A stretch of DNA of 39,681 nt from an uncultured Bacilli bacterium (GCA_944331835.1 CALVIU010000007.1:1-39681), one strand, 5' to 3'. Positions 17,053-25,605 are shown, counted from the stretch's first letter. Notes: a model not told the origin generated them from the letters alone. Translations and numbers: made by a program.

Positions 17053-18578
17053 CGTATACCTTGATAAATTGCTGTAAGTGGATTAACTGATTGTGAGCTT
17101 CCACCAGCAAATGGTTCTCCAATATATATACCTAAATGCAAATGCGTACCAGTTGCATAACCACTATGTCCCATATATGCAATTACTTGGCCTTTTTTAA
17201 CAGTCTGTCCTTCTCTAGCATTAAATCCACTTAAATGCAAGTATGCTGAATATACATTATTATCGTGTTGAACAACAACATAATTACCATTTGACCATTG
17301 ATAACAAGATGAACACGCTGGCGAGACATTTACAACTACACCATCTGCAATTGCATAAATTGGTGAACCATAACCTGTACCTGAAATATCGATACCTTCA
17401 TGCAAACGTCCCCAACGCATACTATATCTACTTGTAATAACATATGGTGAATTAGTTGGCCAACCCCAGTCACCTGGAAGTTCAACATAACTACCTGATA
17501 CTCCACTAGAATATGAAGGTCCAACAGTTGTAATTTGATTAACAACATCACGAATTGTAACTGACTCAATAATTTCTATTTCTGATGATTGTTCTCCATT
17601 TGTTACTGTAAACGTTTCATGGTTCAATGTTAAACCTGTAACACCAGCTTGAGTAATTTCCGAATAGCCTCTTTCCTTAGTTTTATCTACCACTGTTTGC
17701 GTAGAATATGGTTGTTCTGATTGTTCTATTCTATAAACATTATATACAAATGTAATAATTGGATCCAACAATGTAACATTTACAGTATCACCAATTCTAA
17801 GCATAACATTTTCACTACGATAATTAGGATTAGCAATTAAAAATTCTTGAGGATTTAATTTAAACTCATCACTAACACTTTCGATGGTATCTCCAACTTG
17901 TACTGTATAACTATCCATCTCTGCATCTGGACCAAACAACAATAATTGAGACAACTCAGCAGCATCTGTATATATTTTTTCATTAACACTAATATAAGCT
18001 TCTTTTATCGTAATAGTTTCTTGAAAATACATATTATTAATGATTTCTCCAATATCAGTTAAATCAGCAATTTTTCCAGTCATATATGCATTTAAATCCT
18101 CTTCAGAAACAAAAGCCAATATATAATTTCTAATTGCTTCTTCAAAAACGCTTTTATTTAATACATTAATAGTATAATTTTCCGGAACTTCTTCCTCTTC
18201 ATAATAATCATTTTCATCATATTTAATTGTTATTTGATACCCTTTAACTGTAAAATCATCACGTTCTTCAATCATATTATATATATCAGTTGCAGTTGAA
18301 AAGTTATCGCTATAAGTATTTACTGCAACAATTTTAAATACATTCGGAGGATATACACTATCCACATCATATTCTCTTTTTATTTCTTGTTGTTCATTAT
18401 TTATTAAATCATATAATTCTTGATCATCTTCAATAAGCCCAATAACTTCTCCATTTAAATATACTTGATAGGCGGTACCAGCATAATTAATTTCTGTATC
18501 CATATTCCTATCAACAAAATAAAGTACTATAACAATTACAGATAATATAGCAGTTATTATAATATCTCTTGTTTTCAT
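17049..18578 (-). CDS. membrane-anchored M23 peptidase with LysM and G5 domains
   Basis: 509 residues. One N-terminal membrane helix (about 7-23), an alpha/beta stretch of ~190 residues, a LysM domain (about 220-270, YTVQVGDTIESVSDEFKLN ... LRIGDTVNV), a G5-like domain (about 275-350, with QSEQPYSTQTVVDKTKERGY), then the C-terminal M23 domain. Catalytic motifs are HEGIDISG near 395 and THLHLGI near 478. LysM and G5 bind glycan chains, M23 cuts peptide cross-links, so this is a wall-tethered endopeptidase. It starts at the dnaB stop (4-nt overlap). Its position fills the place that WalRKHI occupy in other Firmicutes. Length and order resemble SpoIIQ-like or Mollicutes-relative M23 proteins; the exact role is unproven. 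Confidence 0.88.
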   Translation of the reverse strand: MKTRDIIITAILSVIVIVLYFVDRNMDTEINYAGTAYQVYLNGEVIGLIEDDQELYDLINNEQQEIKREYDVDSVYPPNVFKIVAVNTYSDNFSTATDIYNMIEERDDFTVKGYQITIKYDENDYYEEEEVPENYTINVLNKSVFEEAIRNYILAFVSEEDLNAYMTGKIADLTDIGEIINNMYFQETITIKEAYISVNEKIYTDAAELSQLLLFGPDAEMDSYTVQVGDTIESVSDEFKLNPQEFLIANPNYRSENVMLRIGDTVNVTLLDPIITFVYNVYRIEQSEQPYSTQTVVDKTKERGYSEITQAGVTGLTLNHETFTVTNGEQSSEIEIIESVTIRDVVNQITTVGPSYSSGVSGSYVELPGDWGWPTNSPYVITSRYSMRWGRLHEGIDISGTGYGSPIYAIADGVVVNVSPACSSCYQWSNGNYVVVQHDNNVYSAYLHLSGFNAREGQTVKKGQVIAYMGHSGYATGTHLHLGIYIGEPFAGGSSQSVNPLTAIYQGIR

Positions 18579-19915
18579 TGTTCATCTCCATTTACTTTTA
18601 ATTGACTCTTAAAACTAAGCATATTAAGTTCAAATAAAAGATTAACTGTCCCAAGCCCACCCTTACGATGTTTAGCAATAATAAGTTCAGCTGGAACTAT
18701 TTTTTGATTAAAATCTTTTGCTTTTTCATAATAATCTTTTCTATTTATAAATAAAACCATATCAGCATCTTGTTCCAAAGATCCAGATTCTCTTAAGTCC
18801 GCTAGCATCGGTTGATTACTTTCTCTTTTTTCAGCACTACGAGAAAGTTGTGACAACGCAATAACTGGCACATCTAATTCCAACGCCATAGTTTTTAACG
18901 CACGAGAAATTTCTGATACTTCTACTTGTCTAGATTCTACTCTTCTATTACCACTACTAACAAGTTGAAGATAGTCGATTACTACCAAACCTAAACCAGT
19001 TTCACTATTAGCCAGTCTCCGACATTTAGCTCTAATTTCTTGTGCAGTAACTCCTGCATTATCTTCAATATAAATGTTAGTATCCGCAAGTTGACTCATC
19101 GCTTCATTATATCTTTTCCAATCCTTTTCTTGCATATTACCTGTTTGAAGTTTATATGAATCAATTTGACCAATCGATGCTATCATACGATTAATAAGCA
19201 TATCGGCAGACATTTCTAAATTAAATATAGCAACGGCCTTTTTCGTATGCATCGCTGCATAACTAGCCATATTTAATGCTAGTGCAGTTTTCCCCATACC
19301 AGGACGAGCAGCCAAAATAATCATTTCACCGCCTTGTAAACCAGTCGTAATACGATCAAAATCCGGAAACCCGGTTTCAAGTCCTGTAATAGTTCTTTTA
19401 TTCTTAGCTAGTTCTTCTAATTTAGCTTGTGCTCTTCTTAAAATTTCTTGAATTGGCACAAAATCACCAACAGTTCTTGCTCTTACTACATTAAGGATAT
19501 TTTTTTCAGCATTATCAAGTAAACTAGTTACATCTTCATCATCATAGGTATTATTGATTATATCTGTTGCAGTTTCAATTAAATTTCTTCTTACTGCATA
19601 ATCTTTAACAATCTTAATATAAAAGTCCAAATTTGCGCTAGTTACTACTGAATCAATTACTTCCGATAAATAGTCTAAACCAACACTATTTAACTTTTTA
19701 TCTTTATCTAGTTCATTTTTAATTGTTGTTATATCAATTGGAATCTTTTCATCATGCAGATTCTTTATGGCATTAAAAATATGCCTATTTCGTTCATCAA
19801 AAAACATATCAACTGTTACTTCTTCAACTATTTTGTTAACATCATATTCGTTGATAAAAGCAACACCCAATACACTCATTTCTGCTTCCAGATTCTGAGG
19901 CATTTTTCTTGCCAT
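18575..19915 (-). CDS. dnaB: replicative DNA helicase DnaB (DnaC in Bacillus)
   Basis: 446 residues. N-terminal domain typical of DnaB (MPQNLEAEMSVLGVAF), linker, and a RecA-like motor with Walker A AARPGMGKTAL near residue 203, Walker B LVVIDYLQL near 310, LSQLSRSAEKR and a DLRESGSLEQDAD arginine-finger region. Unwinds DNA ahead of the fork as a hexamer. AAGGAGGG lies just upstream of the ATG at 19913-19915. Follows rplI by 13 nt, as in most Firmicutes. Confidence 0.98.
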   Translation of the reverse strand: MARKMPQNLEAEMSVLGVAFINEYDVNKIVEEVTVDMFFDERNRHIFNAIKNLHDEKIPIDITTIKNELDKDKKLNSVGLDYLSEVIDSVVTSANLDFYIKIVKDYAVRRNLIETATDIINNTYDDEDVTSLLDNAEKNILNVVRARTVGDFVPIQEILRRAQAKLEELAKNKRTITGLETGFPDFDRITTGLQGGEMIILAARPGMGKTALALNMASYAAMHTKKAVAIFNLEMSADMLINRMIASIGQIDSYKLQTGNMQEKDWKRYNEAMSQLADTNIYIEDNAGVTAQEIRAKCRRLANSETGLGLVVIDYLQLVSSGNRRVESRQVEVSEISRALKTMALELDVPVIALSQLSRSAEKRESNQPMLADLRESGSLEQDADMVLFINRKDYYEKAKDFNQKIVPAELIIAKHRKGGLGTVNLLFELNMLSFKSQLKVNGDEQ

Positions 19916-19928
19916 AAGCCCTCCTTAT

Positions 19929-20369
19929 TTATTTTACTAAACTAATTCTCAATTTAAATTTTACTTTCTTATGCAATTCTACTTCCACATTAGTAATACC
20001 AAGTACACTAATTGCATCAGTTATTTTAATACATTTTTTATCAATTTTATATCCCATTTCTTTCAACTTATCACTAATTTGCTTACTAGAAACAGTACCA
20101 AATACTTTATCATCTTTTCCAGTTTTAACTTTAAATTCAATTACTTTATCATCTAATTTTTTCTTAATTTCATTATATTCATCAACTAATTTTTGTTCTT
20201 CTTTTTCTCTTACATCAATTTCTTGATCTAATATTTCTTTACTTTTTTTCGTATATGGAACCGCTAACCCATTTTTAATTAAAAAATTATTAGCATATCC
20301 ATCACTTACTTCAAGTATGGCATCTTTTTTGCCTTTTCCTTTGACATCTTTAAGTAATATTACTTTCAT
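19929..20369 (-). CDS. rplI: 50S ribosomal protein L9
   Basis: 146 residues, full length. N-terminal [36 protein letters not shown] is diagnostic (first 17 residues given by [17 protein letters not shown]), then a long central helix (about 45-75) and the C-terminal domain with [17 protein letters not shown]. Binds 23S rRNA at the base of the L1 stalk. GAAGGAGGT precedes the ATG. First gene of the long rplI-to-ung unit, with a clear promoter 30-55 nt upstream. Confidence 0.98.
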   Translation of the reverse strand: MKVILLKDVKGKGKKDAILEVSDGYANNFLIKNGLAVPYTKKSKEILDQEIDVREKEEQKLVDEYNEIKKKLDDKVIEFKVKTGKDDKVFGTVSSKQISDKLKEMGYKIDKKCIKITDAISVLGITNVEVELHKKVKFKLRISLVK

Positions 20370-20395
20370 TATAATACCTCCTTCAAGTACAATTT

Positions 20396-20424
20396 ATTAT
20401 ACCATTTTTAATATAAATAGTAAA
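20396..20424 (-). promoter_or_regulatory. promoter of the rplI-dnaB operon
   Basis: Minus strand TTTACT (20424-20419), 17-nt spacer, perfect TATAAT (20401-20396), about 27 nt before rplI. Confidence 0.65.
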
Positions 20425-20540
20425 ATGAAAAAAATGTGTAAAAAATTTACAGATATATTTTTTGTACCATATAATATGTTTATTTTTATTTCTAGTAGCC
20501 TGTACCAAGTATCACTGGATTATTTACTAATAATCTTCAC

Positions 20541-20601
20541 ATTTTGCAAAATACAAAATAACAAAAATATACAATTTTGTATTTTACAAAATACAAAATT
20601 G
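20541..20601. repeat. AT-rich palindrome and repeated half-site between rpsR and rplI
   Basis: CAATTTTGTATTTT (20572-20585) and AAAATACAAAATTG (20588-20601) are perfect 14-bp inverted arms around AC. A direct copy of the right half (TTTTGCAAAATACAAAAT, 20542-20559) lies 40 bp away, and itself contains the palindrome ATTTTGCAAAAT. The rest of 20370-20662 holds the rplI promoter and rpsR terminator and no gene. Possible operator or structured element; function unknown. Confidence 0.6.
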
Positions 20602-20615
20602 ACAAAAGTTAATAG

Positions 20616-20657
20616 AAAAATAGTGTTGATAAAATATTACTAATCAACACTATTTTT
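20616..20657 (-). terminator. terminator of rpsF-ssb-rpsR
   Basis: AAAAATAGTGTTGAT (20616-20630) pairs with ATCAACACTATTTTT (20643-20657), a 15-bp perfect stem with a 12-nt loop. A's and T's in the stem ends provide U-runs in either direction; position fits the end of rpsR (stop at 20663). Confidence 0.8.
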
Positions 20658-20662
20658 ATTAA

Positions 20663-20878
20663 TTATTTTACATATGGTATTAAAGCCATAAATCTTGCAT
20701 ATTTAATTTGTTGTGCAATATGCCTTTGATGTTTAGCACAAGCACCAGTCATACGACGAGGTAAAATCTTACCTTTATCATTAATATATTTATTAATAAT
20801 CATAACATCTTTATAATCTACGCTTTTACCAGCACACATTTGACATATTTTTTTCTTCTTACGATAATATTCTGCCAT
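20663..20878 (-). CDS. rpsR: 30S ribosomal protein S18
   Basis: 71 residues, with YRKKKKICQMCAGKSVDYKD at the N-terminus and the core RRMTGACAKHQRHIAQQIKYARFMALIPY. CxxC (Cys at about 12 and 15) could bind zinc, as in C+ type S18; a third Cys lies in GACAKH. Partner of S6 on the 30S platform. 18 nt after ssb, last gene of the unit. Confidence 0.98.
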   Translation of the reverse strand: MAEYYRKKKKICQMCAGKSVDYKDVMIINKYINDKGKILPRRMTGACAKHQRHIAQQIKYARFMALIPYVK

Positions 20879-20896
20879 AATTATAATCCTCCTTTT

Positions 20897-21370
20897 TTAA
20901 AATGGTAAATCATCACTACTTAAAGTAAATTCGTCACCAAAGTCTTTATAAGGATCTTCACTAATATCAGTCGTTTCAATATTATTACTTGGAGCACTAC
21001 TTGCACTTGGACTATAAGCAACGCTATTATCAACTGGAGCAGAATCTCCACCTTGTCTAGAACTTAAAAATTCCATTTGTTCAATAACAATATCCGTTGT
21101 ATATCTTTTTGATCCATCTTGTGCATCATAACTACTATTTCTAATTCTACCAGTAGCACTGATTAATGTACCCTTACGACAATACTTATTGATAGTAGTA
21201 GCAAGTCTATTAAAAGCCACACAATTAATAAACTCAACTTCTCTTTCACCATTACGACTTACGTATTCACCTTGACAAGCAAGAGAAAATCTCGCTATTT
21301 CCATATTACTTTGTGACATTCTTGATTCTGGATCTCTTGTAAATCTCCCAATCAATATTACTTTGTTCAT
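20897..21370 (-). CDS. ssb: single-stranded DNA-binding protein
   Basis: 157 residues. N-terminal OB fold (about 1-105: MNKVILIGRFTRDPESR, FINCVAFNRLATTINKYC, KGTLISATGRIRN), an acidic/Ser-Asn-rich linker and the conserved partner-binding tip DDLPF at the end. Coats single-stranded DNA and recruits replication and repair proteins. Located between rpsF (2-nt gap) and rpsR, the usual Firmicutes order. Confidence 0.98.
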   Translation of the reverse strand: MNKVILIGRFTRDPESRMSQSNMEIARFSLACQGEYVSRNGEREVEFINCVAFNRLATTINKYCRKGTLISATGRIRNSSYDAQDGSKRYTTDIVIEQMEFLSSRQGGDSAPVDNSVAYSPSASSAPSNNIETTDISEDPYKDFGDEFTLSSDDLPF

Positions 21371-21372
21371 AA

Positions 21373-21663
21373 TTATTCTCCTTCTACTTTGATAATTAAA
21401 TGTCTTAAAATGTTTTCATTAATAGAAACTTTACGATCAAATTCAGCAATAGTTTCGTGATCAGCTTCTACAGTCATCACAAAGTAATAACCGCTAACTT
21501 CCTTTTTAATAGGATAAGCAAGCTTTTTTCTACCCATTTCTTTGAATTCGATAACTTTTGATGGTTTCTTGTTTATAAGTTTTTGAACATCTTCACTAGT
21601 TTTCTTAATTGCATCTTCTTCCATAGTTGCTTTAACTATAAACATAATTTCATATTTAGTCAT
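21373..21663 (-). CDS. rpsF: 30S ribosomal protein S6
   Basis: 96 residues, with MTKYEIMFIVKATMEEDAI, GRKKLAYPIKKEVSGYYF and NENILRHLIIKVE. Full length for a short-tailed S6. AAGGAGGTGGA ribosome site upstream lies inside the predicted autoregulatory leader. Binds S18 and the 16S central domain. Confidence 0.98.
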   Translation of the reverse strand: MTKYEIMFIVKATMEEDAIKKTSEDVQKLINKKPSKVIEFKEMGRKKLAYPIKKEVSGYYFVMTVEADHETIAEFDRKVSINENILRHLIIKVEGE

Positions 21664-21673
21664 CTTTCATTCC

Positions 21674-21715
21674 ACCTCCTTATGGTCACTTTCGGCTTCC
21701 GAAGAAGCAAGGAGT
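21674..21715 (-). promoter_or_regulatory. predicted S6:S18 autoregulatory mRNA leader (rpsF leader)
   Basis: Minus-strand RNA: GCTTC-TTCG-GAAGC (21708-21695) is a perfect hairpin with a UUCG tetraloop and is followed by CCGAAAG. Flanking it, CTCCTT (21714-21709) can pair with AAGGAG (21681-21676), the rpsF Shine-Dalgarno. This fits the known Firmicutes rpsF leader, in which the S6:S18 complex binds a CCG-bearing bulge beside a hairpin and blocks initiation. The base pairing is seen; S6:S18 binding is inferred. Confidence 0.7.
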
Positions 21716-21735
21716 AATTTCTTTTACTCGCAAGT

Positions 21736-21764
21736 ATTATAACAAATATATGTTTTAAATTCAA
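21736..21764 (-). promoter_or_regulatory. promoter of rpsF-ssb-rpsR
   Basis: Minus strand TTGAAT (21764-21759), 17-nt spacer, perfect TATAAT (21741-21736), leaving a leader of about 65 nt that contains the predicted S6:S18 element. Confidence 0.7.
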
Positions 21765-21787
21765 GAAAATTACTTTGATTTCCATAG

Positions 21788-21810
21788 AAAAAAGCAACAT
21801 TTAGTTGCTT
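21788..21810 (-). terminator. terminator of the acyltransferase gene
   Basis: Minus strand AAGCAAC (21810-21804) pairs with GTTGCTT (21798-21792), loop of 5 nt, followed by T-run. It starts at the stop codon of the gene. Confidence 0.75.
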
Positions 21811-22960
21811 AAGCCACTTTCTTTGTTTGTGATCTTTTTACTTCCAACTTTTCTTTTCTAAATATCGGAGTAATTACATAATCATCTATACACATAACAA
21901 TAAATGATGCACATGTTGTAAATAAAATATTAAATATAATGCTGGCATGATAACCCATTTCTGGGAAGAGATAAGCAAGTAAGAAGACAAACACTATATG
22001 TATTGCATAATAATATAAAGAAAGTCTTCCTAAAAATGCACAAACATTACTCTTATCATACAAAACAGAAATATAATCTTTATTTGTAAGAAGCACTACA
22101 CAAAATACAAATAACACTATACCATTTGTAAACTCACTCCAAGTAATTCCAGCATAAATCGTATAAAGCAAGAAAACTGCAATACCTATATGTAATAAAC
22201 TAAATGCCATTGTCATGACTTCACTAAACTTTTTCTTTCTAAAATATTCTACAACATAATACATTAACATTCCCAAACACATACCTGCCATTACTCTGGC
22301 TATACCATTGGGAAATCCAATAACATTTACCATGGTTCTATTCAAACCGGCTTCTGTTAAACCCGCACCAGCATAAGTTATTATCACAAATACTGGAGCA
22401 AAAAAACCTGTAAATAAATCTTCACTTTTAGAAACAACATAATATAAAATTAAACTAGAAATAATAATTGCTGAAATAAGCCATAAAGGTCCATTCCAAA
22501 GTTGAGAAACACCAAGAGTTGCATCGAATGTCATAGATTTAAGTTCTAATAATCCTACCGCTCCAATTTGTGATATACCCAAAAACTCCCAAACTGAATC
22601 CATAAACACTCCAAAAATCTGCGTAATTTCAGTACCATTTATAGCATTACGAACAATAAATGCTAACAACACTCCAATAAATAATGCAGGATATAAAGCC
22701 TTAAATCTACTTCCAGCATATTTCCATGCTTGCTTTGAAGGTGCTTCTTCTTTATTTTTAGCACTTTTATTTTGTTCCTTGTAATGCGCCATTAAAAAAT
22801 ATCCTGCTAAAAACATAAAAAATGCTAAAACATATCCTCCAGTAAAAACCAAGTTTTCCCCGGTATTATGCCATACAATTATATTAAGATTTCCTAAAGC
22901 AATGGCCACTACAAAAATAAAACTCCATAATCCAATCGTTGTTATCTTTGAACTTTTCAA
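21809..22960 (-). CDS. acyltransferase family 3 membrane protein
   Basis: 383 residues, about ten membrane segments. The pattern (TGGYVLAFFMFLAGYFLMAHYK near 41-62, FKALYPALFIGVLLAF, NGPLWLISAIIISSLI, GRLSLYYYAIHIVFVFL near the end) fits the Acyltransferase_3 family (OafA/WecH-like). Members O-acetylate or acylate wall or surface polymers. The catalytic His of the OafA type (usually in a DxLRxxA... motif region) is not clear here; H31 in VWHNTG is a candidate. The start is TTG at 22958-22960 with a weak GAGAG..GTGA site, so translation may be weak or the start imperfect. Own promoter and terminator. C-terminal tail is Lys-rich. Confidence 0.75.
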   Translation of the reverse strand: MKSSKITTIGLWSFIFVVAIALGNLNIIVWHNTGENLVFTGGYVLAFFMFLAGYFLMAHYKEQNKSAKNKEEAPSKQAWKYAGSRFKALYPALFIGVLLAFIVRNAINGTEITQIFGVFMDSVWEFLGISQIGAVGLLELKSMTFDATLGVSQLWNGPLWLISAIIISSLILYYVVSKSEDLFTGFFAPVFVIITYAGAGLTEAGLNRTMVNVIGFPNGIARVMAGMCLGMLMYYVVEYFRKKKFSEVMTMAFSLLHIGIAVFLLYTIYAGITWSEFTNGIVLFVFCVVLLTNKDYISVLYDKSNVCAFLGRLSLYYYAIHIVFVFLLAYLFPEMGYHASIIFNILFTTCASFIVMCIDDYVITPIFRKEKLEVKRSQTKKVA

Positions 22961-22985
22961 ACTATCACTCTCTCAATACTATCTC

Positions 22986-23024
22986 TACTATAACAATAGT
23001 ATAATATTAATCATCATTTGTCAA
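22986..23024 (-). promoter_or_regulatory. promoter of the acyltransferase gene with overlapping inverted repeat
   Basis: Consensus TTGACA (23024-23019), 17-nt spacer, TACTAT (23001-22996) as -10. The -10 is one arm of an inverted repeat, TACTAT-TGTT-ATAGTA (23001-22986), that covers the expected start site, a layout typical of repressor operators. No regulator is identified. Confidence 0.7.
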
Positions 23025-23031
23025 TTTCAAA

Positions 23032-23054
23032 AAAAGAAAAGCTTTATTTCTTTT
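23032..23054 (-). terminator. possible weak terminator after the RDD gene
   Basis: Minus strand AAAAGAAA (23054-23047) pairs with TTTCTTTT (23039-23032) and is followed by T's. Only A-T rich pairs; overlaps the stop codon of the gene. Confidence 0.4.
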
Positions 23055-23814
23055 CTCCCTTAGATTTTCCTTTATTATTTGTTCTTTTCTTTTTACTTTT
23101 ATTATTTGATGTCTTCTTTACTTCTTCATCTTTAACTTTTTCTTTAACTTCAATTACTTGTTTTTCTTCCACTTCTTCTTTTTCTAAAGAAGCTTCATCT
23201 TGAACTGAAACAACTAAATCAATAACTTTCGTTCCTGCTACAAAATCATGTAAACCTCTAAAGTCTTTGCGAAGAACTACCATTAACATAATTAAAGACA
23301 TAACTAATAATTGTAAATAACTAACAACCATTGATAAAGTATAATATCCTGGTGCCTTAAAGATATACACACCTATAATTAAAATTATTGAAAATATAAT
23401 ATTATTTAGTATTAATGAACGAAGTATATAATTACCAACATTAAGTTTTTTATCTTCTTTATTAGCAACTACTCTTATTTTCATTATCTTCTTACCAATA
23501 GTTTGTCCCTTCAATGCCCATTGTAATACTGCAAAATATAATATAAAGCCAACTACTGAAATACTACTACTAATTACTTTATATTTGTTAATATTATAAT
23601 TTAAATCAACAATCTTATCTTTATATTCATCAGTTTCAGTATCAATTTCTCCAGCATTAGCCTGTTCTATAAGTTCAGTATATTCAGAATAATTTTCTGT
23701 ATATTCATCAATATATGGATTAATTACACTCCAATTAATTATTGGTGTAAGCACTATTGAAAATATCAACACATCGATTATATAGGCCATTACTCTTTTT
23801 AAAACTATATCCAT
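23044..23814 (-). CDS. RDD family membrane protein with Lys-rich tail
   Basis: 256 residues. RDD domain: LKRVMAYIIDVLIF at the N-terminus, GQTIGKKIMKIRVV near 117-130, and GLHDFVAGTKVIDL near 195. Three to four membrane segments, with a ~40-residue acidic insert between the first and second (YTENYSEYTELIEQ). After the domain the C-terminal ~50 residues are Glu/Lys then strongly Lys/Asn-rich (KSKKKRTNNKGKSKGEKK), a probable cytoplasmic basic tail. RDD proteins are poorly understood; some are cation antiporters. 8 nt after the Bax-inhibitor gene. Confidence 0.85.
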   Translation of the reverse strand: MDIVLKRVMAYIIDVLIFSIVLTPIINWSVINPYIDEYTENYSEYTELIEQANAGEIDTETDEYKDKIVDLNYNINKYKVISSSISVVGFILYFAVLQWALKGQTIGKKIMKIRVVANKEDKKLNVGNYILRSLILNNIIFSIILIIGVYIFKAPGYYTLSMVVSYLQLLVMSLIMLMVVLRKDFRGLHDFVAGTKVIDLVVSVQDEASLEKEEVEEKQVIEVKEKVKDEEVKKTSNNKSKKKRTNNKGKSKGEKK

Positions 23815-23822
23815 ATTAACCT

Positions 23823-24467
23823 CTAATCATTACTTCTTCCAAACAATTGTAGCAAATGAAGGAATAAATTAATGTAATCTAAATATAGATCTAGTGCTCC
23901 ATAAATTGCTAAATTTTCTTTTGGTAAGCCACTATTTTCTAACATTTTAATTTTTTGTACATCATATGCCGTAATACCAATAAAGATTATCACACATACA
24001 ATAGACACAATCGTTGCTACCATTGAGCTATTAAGGAATATATTGATTAATGCAACAATTAAAACTGCAACTAAACCAAAAAACAAATAAGTTCCCATTT
24101 TAGTTAAATCAATTTTTGTTGTATAACCAATTATTGCCATAATTGCAAATATTATTGCAGAAACTAAGAATATTAGCATTATTGAATCAATTGCATAAAA
24201 CACGAATATTGATGCAAAAGTAAGACCACTAACAAATGAATAAAGCAAGAAACAAACTTTTGCTGTTGCAGGTTTCATTTTCATTACTCTAGCAGATAAT
24301 ACTATTACAAGTAGTAATTCAACAATAACAAATACCCAGTAACCCCATCCTCCATAAATATTTTCAAGCATAACTTCGCTATGGGCTACAAAATAACCAG
24401 TTATGAACGTTACTAGTAAGCCAAAACACATCCATAAAAATGTTTTACTTATCAAATTGTCTTTCAT
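23823..24467 (-). CDS. Bax inhibitor-1/YccA family membrane protein
   Basis: 214 residues with seven predicted membrane helices. TFLWMCFGLLVTFITGYF at the start, SFVSGLTFASIFVFY in the middle and GITAYDVQKIKML near residue 170 (the BI-1 core with the Asp pair used as a pH-sensing gate in BsYetJ) place it in the TMBIM family. Bacterial members are calcium leak channels. NLFLHLLQLFGRSND ends the protein, the usual C-terminus. AAAGGAGG precedes the ATG. Follows ychF by 21 nt. Confidence 0.9.
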   Translation of the reverse strand: MKDNLISKTFLWMCFGLLVTFITGYFVAHSEVMLENIYGGWGYWVFVIVELLLVIVLSARVMKMKPATAKVCFLLYSFVSGLTFASIFVFYAIDSIMLIFLVSAIIFAIMAIIGYTTKIDLTKMGTYLFFGLVAVLIVALINIFLNSSMVATIVSIVCVIIFIGITAYDVQKIKMLENSGLPKENLAIYGALDLYLDYINLFLHLLQLFGRSND

Positions 24468-24488
24468 ATAGACCTCCTTTTAATTATA

Positions 24489-25589
24489 TTATACATTAAA
24501 TCGGAAATAACATATATCTCCATCTTTAATTATATACTCTTTACCTTCAATTCGCAACTTTCCAGCCTCTTTTACCCGTTTTTCATCTCCTAAATCACGC
24601 AAGTCATCAAAACTCATTACTTCTGCTTTGATAAATCCTCGCATCATATCGCTATGAATTATTCCTGCACATTCCGGAGCCTTCATTCCCCGCTTAAATG
24701 TCCAAGCCCGTACTTCATCACTGCCAGCTGTAAAAAACGTTGCTAGTCCTAATAAATTATATGTTGCAAATATTAATTTATCCAAACCACTATTAGTTAT
24801 TCCAACTGACTCTAAAAATTCATCTCGTTCTTCATTTTCCAAGCCCGCCAAATCAGCCTCTAACTTTGCACACATAACGATAACTCCTGCCCCTTCAGCC
24901 TCAGCATAATTTTTAACTTGTAATGAATAATCATTATCTCCAACAACTATTGCTTCTTCATCGACATTAGCAACATATATTATTGGTTTTAAAGTTAACA
25001 AATTAAAGTTTTTTAATATTTTTAATGAATCTTCATCAAAACTAATTCTTCTTAAAGGTACATTATTTTCTAAATTTGTTTTACACTTTTTCAAAACTTC
25101 AACTTCAACTTGAGCAACCTTATCTTTTGTAGTTTCGGCTTTCTTGGCTATCTTACCTAATCTATTATTAACAACATCCAAGTCAGCTAACACTAATTCA
25201 ATATTAATTATTTCAATATCACTCCCCGGATCAGTTTTACCTGTAACATGAGTTATATTAGCATCATCAAAACATCTAACAACCTCAACAATTGCATCAA
25301 CTTCTCTTATATGTGATAAAAATTTATTTCCCAAACCTTCACCAAGAGATGCTCCTTTAACTAATCCTGCAATATCCGTAAACTCAAATGTTGTTGGTAC
25401 AACACTTTTAGGTTTATACAAATTTGCTAAATAATCAACTCTTGTATCTGGTACAAATACTATTCCAACATTTGGTTCAATAGTTGCAAATGGATAATTT
25501 GCTGCCAAAATGTTTTGTTTAGTAATTGCATTAAATAGTGTTGACTTACCAACATTAGGAAGTCCAACAATTCCTGCTTTTAAACTCAT
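24489..25589 (-). CDS. ychF: redox-regulated ribosome-binding ATPase YchF
   Basis: 366 residues, full length. G1 loop GLPNVGKST (residues 9-17), G3 region DIAGLVKGAS, and ANVDE in place of the NKxD G4 motif, explaining the known preference for ATP over GTP. C-terminal TGS-type domain with AGIIHSDMMRGFIKAEVMSFDDL and EYIIKDGDICYFRFNV. Conserved OLA1/YchF family. Sits downstream of parA-parB-DUF951-abgT, the same neighbourhood as in Bacillus (soj-spo0J ... yyaF). Confidence 0.97.
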   Translation of the reverse strand: MSLKAGIVGLPNVGKSTLFNAITKQNILAANYPFATIEPNVGIVFVPDTRVDYLANLYKPKSVVPTTFEFTDIAGLVKGASLGEGLGNKFLSHIREVDAIVEVVRCFDDANITHVTGKTDPGSDIEIINIELVLADLDVVNNRLGKIAKKAETTKDKVAQVEVEVLKKCKTNLENNVPLRRISFDEDSLKILKNFNLLTLKPIIYVANVDEEAIVVGDNDYSLQVKNYAEAEGAGVIVMCAKLEADLAGLENEERDEFLESVGITNSGLDKLIFATYNLLGLATFFTAGSDEVRAWTFKRGMKAPECAGIIHSDMMRGFIKAEVMSFDDLRDLGDEKRVKEAGKLRIEGKEYIIKDGDICYFRFNV

Positions 25590-25605
25590 AATTTATTCCC
25601 CCTTA

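Noticed and set aside
20317..20643. Plus-strand frame of 108 codons across rplI and the gap
   Set aside because: Overlaps the rplI start and promoter antisense, low-complexity, no ribosome site.
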